Assembly (NCBI GenBank): GCA_011390385.1
Contig: JAABSN010000168.1
Span: forward strand, 1-7,412
DNA: 7,412 bases
Source of the DNA: Thioalkalivibrio nitratireducens
GTDB lineage: Bacteria; Pseudomonadota; Gammaproteobacteria; Ectothiorhodospirales; Ectothiorhodospiraceae
Direction of reading: 5' to 3'
The translations under genes and the position numbers were made by a program. Of the stretch, positions 5,945 to 7,412 are shown piece by piece. Below the pieces are notes generated by a model, which made no database searches, was not told where the DNA came from, and saw only the letters and a program-made list of their open reading frames with translations. The stretch's first letter is position 1, and every line of letters starts with the position of its first letter.

Positions 5945-6082
5945 TCCGTCGAGCAGATTCTTGCGGCATGTAGTAGTATGTTGATGTTGGAGCAGTTTTA
6001 TTGGCGGGCATCATCGCTTACTGATCGGCATGGGGGCCCCGCTTCCCGGAACTGAATATTTTCTTGACCGATGCAGGGAGAC

Positions 6083-6853
6083 ATGAGCGAACACAGCGGC
6101 GTCAGGCCTTCACGACCATTCCAATCCCCCTTCTGGGCCCTCGCGGCAAGCATTGTTTTTGTCGCTGTTCTGTTGGGTATCCTGGTTTATTTCAACCTGC
6201 ATGAAAGACTGCTGGACGTGTTGGCGTGGGTCGAGCAGCAGGGTGCGTGGGCCGCGGTGCTATTCGTGCTGATCATGGCCGCGGCGGTGTTCCTGTTGTT
6301 GCCCGGCATTTTTCTCACGATGGGGGCCGGCTTCGTATTCGGTGTGGTGGAGGGCTCGATACTGGTCGTGGCAGGTACCACACTCGGAGCAGCGATTGCA
6401 TTTTTGATCGCCCGCTATCTGCTCGGCAGCCGTGCAAAGCGCTTCATTGTTGAGCATGAGCGCTTGCGGGTAATCAATGCGGAGATGGCGCAACATGGGT
6501 GGAAGGTGGTCTTGCTTACACGGTTGATTCCGTTTTTTCCGAGCAAGGTGGCCAATTATTTTTTCGGATTGACGACTTTTCGTTTCCGCGGCTATTTGCT
6601 GGGTTCATTTCTCGGTTTCATTCCGTTCTCGGTGCACAATGTCTACCTTGGCTCTATTGTCGGGGACCTTACCGCGCTGACTCAGCGTGAGCTGGGCCGC
6701 ACTCCGGTGGAGTGGGCGCTCTACGGCTTTGGTTTTCTCGCCACGGTGGTTGCGGTGCTATATTTCAACCGTCTTGCGCAGCGCGCCCTCGGGCGCTACG
6801 CCGCTGAGGGCGGCAGCACTCACCCCAACCAGATCGACAGAGAGGTAAAATGA
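6083..6853 (+). CDS. TVP38/TMEM64-family (VTT domain) inner-membrane protein
   Basis: This 256-residue polytopic membrane protein carries the SNARE-associated/VTT domain shared with DedA proteins. After a short cytoplasmic N-terminus, one helix (about 18-37) is followed by a segment at about 55-75 and the core (about 76-195). The core holds the glycine-rich GAGFVFG (81-87), a helix with GTTLGAAIAFLIARYLLG (98-115), the hallmark RLIPFFPSKVANYFFGLT (147-164) with Pro150 and Pro153, and FLGFIPFSVHNVYLGS (176-191). A last helix is at about 212-229. Family members are thought to act in lipid scrambling or transport and membrane homeostasis; the exact substrate here is unknown. The start at 6083 is preferred over the ATG at 6071 because AGGGAG (6075-6080) lies just upstream of it, and the upstream ATG has no site. 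The stop overlaps the next start as ATGA, so the two genes are probably translationally coupled. Confidence 0.9.
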   Translation: MSEHSGVRPSRPFQSPFWALAASIVFVAVLLGILVYFNLHERLLDVLAWVEQQGAWAAVLFVLIMAAAVFLLLPGIFLTMGAGFVFGVVEGSILVVAGTTLGAAIAFLIARYLLGSRAKRFIVEHERLRVINAEMAQHGWKVVLLTRLIPFFPSKVANYFFGLTTFRFRGYLLGSFLGFIPFSVHNVYLGSIVGDLTALTQRELGRTPVEWALYGFGFLATVVAVLYFNRLAQRALGRYAAEGGSTHPNQIDREVK

Positions 6854-7412
6854 ACTTGATGAGATGGTTGCCCTGGCGGTTTATTATTCGCCGGGCCGCA
6901 CGTAGCCAGGGTTTTCTGGATCCGATCGAACTGATGGCGCGGATGCGGCAGTTGGCGCAGCCCTCCGAGGTCGGCGAACCCATTGAATTGTTGCGTGCGG
7001 GGCTTGTGTTCCACGCCCGCGGATTGATCAATACCAAAGTGATACAACACAATCTGGACTGGATTTGGCCCTACTGGATCGAGCGTCAGTTCGATCCGAA
7101 AGACGAATCCTTTATTCCTCGTTCGTTCTCGATTTCGCACATCAATCTCACTCACCGGAACTGGACCGCGATTGGCCAGCCGGACTGGGAAGAGCTGCCT
7201 ATTGTCGACCCACGCGGACTGTTGACGCCACTGCTTGACGGCTGGTCGCTCGACAGCTGGATTGTCACCGATGATGGCCGTAGATTGCTGCCGTCCCGCG
7301 CCCGCACCGTGGAGCAGTATCAGGAGCTGGATCCGGGAGTCGCGGTGATCACCCGCAGCAACCACGGTGGCCTGGCGCTGGAAAGTCGTGCCGAAGTACG
7401 GGTTGAAAATGG
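6850..7412 (+). CDS. Unrecognised protein, N-terminal part, coupled to the TVP38 gene
   Basis: An open frame starts at the ATG at 6850 inside the ATGA overlap with the TVP38 gene and stays open for 187 codons to the right edge, so it is partial. GAGG lies five bases upstream of the ATG. The protein begins with a basic, Trp-containing stretch (MNLMRWLPWRFIIRRAARS) and has no signal peptide or clear membrane helix in the visible part. It is rich in Trp and aromatic residues: NLDWIWPYWIERQF (about 71-84), SISHINLTHRNWTAIG (about 96-111), VDPRGLLTPLLDGWSLDSW (about 121-139). I do not recognise the family. The aromatic-rich, mixed alpha/beta look would suit a large enzyme or carbohydrate-related protein, but that is a guess. 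The tight overlap implies a functional link to the membrane protein before it. Confidence 0.75.
   Translation, partial: MNLMRWLPWRFIIRRAARSQGFLDPIELMARMRQLAQPSEVGEPIELLRAGLVFHARGLINTKVIQHNLDWIWPYWIERQFDPKDESFIPRSFSISHINLTHRNWTAIGQPDWEELPIVDPRGLLTPLLDGWSLDSWIVTDDGRRLLPSRARTVEQYQELDPGVAVITRSNHGGLALESRAEVRVEN

Larger units (their letters stand above)
5795..6082. other. Divergent intergenic region, 288 bp, with inverted repeats
   Basis: This region separates the divergent anchored-protein and TVP38 genes and must hold promoters for both. No strong hexamer pair is seen; on the minus strand TTGAAA with AATGCT 17 bp later is weak. It contains CCACATC (5832-5838) with GATGTGG (5859-5865), a nested stem at 5913-5944, and the palindrome GGGGCCCC (6033-6040). 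No coding frame with family resemblance was found on either strand. Confidence 0.4.

Noticed and set aside
6033..6040. Palindrome GGGGCCCC
   Set aside because: An 8-bp palindrome is too short to claim as a site without conservation data.
6820..7365. Minus-strand frame of 181 codons at the right edge
   Set aside because: The plus-strand frame from 6850 has a ribosome binding site, an ATGA overlap with the preceding gene and protein-like composition, so the minus-strand frame is judged a shadow.
1..7412. Mobile element, CRISPR array, toxin-antitoxin or phage-defence system
   Set aside because: No transposase, integrase, direct-repeat array, tRNA-end attachment site or defence-type domain was found; all recognised genes are housekeeping, stress or transport families.

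Overview
The window looks like ordinary chromosomal DNA of a moderately GC-rich (mid to upper fifties per cent by eye) proteobacterium, most likely a gammaproteobacterium. The families present (CsbD, MarR, Nramp-like carrier, glutaredoxin-MauE fusion, Pcm-erythromycin esterase fusion, TVP38/TMEM64) and the AGGGAG-type ribosome binding sites suggest this. The genus cannot be fixed from the sequence. There is no rRNA, tRNA, insertion sequence, CRISPR array or phage gene.

Layout, left to right. (1) Positions 1-161, minus strand: the first 53 codons of a MarR-family regulator whose DNA-binding part lies beyond the left edge. (2) Positions 162-278: a divergent promoter region holding a 19-nt imperfect palindrome (210-228), placed exactly between a possible -35 and -10 of the regulator gene, plus a second inverted repeat (235-251). 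(3) Positions 279-1745, plus strand: an outlier Nramp-type membrane transporter that lacks both hallmark metal-binding motifs. (4) Positions 1885-2082, plus strand: a 65-residue CsbD-type stress protein. (5) Positions 2123-5794, minus strand: three genes in a row. The first transcribed is a membrane-anchored periplasmic protein I do not recognise, then a 681-residue fusion of protein-L-isoaspartate methyltransferase with an erythromycin-esterase-like hydrolase, then a glutaredoxin fused to a MauE-type membrane redox module. (6) Positions 5795-6082: a 288-bp divergent intergenic region with inverted repeats but no convincing promoter. (7) Positions 6083-6853, plus strand: a TVP38/TMEM64 membrane protein, overlapping by ATGA with the start of an unrecognised gene (6850 onward) that runs off the right edge.

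How the genes may fit together (inference). The regulator and transporter form a classic divergent regulator-target pair. CsbD, isoaspartate repair and glutaredoxin/MauE all point to stress tolerance, protein repair and thiol redox balance, so the middle of the window may be a small stress-maintenance cluster. Nothing here is proven to be a new system. The points most worth following are the two multi-domain fusions, the Nramp-like protein without its metal ligands, and the well-placed candidate operator.
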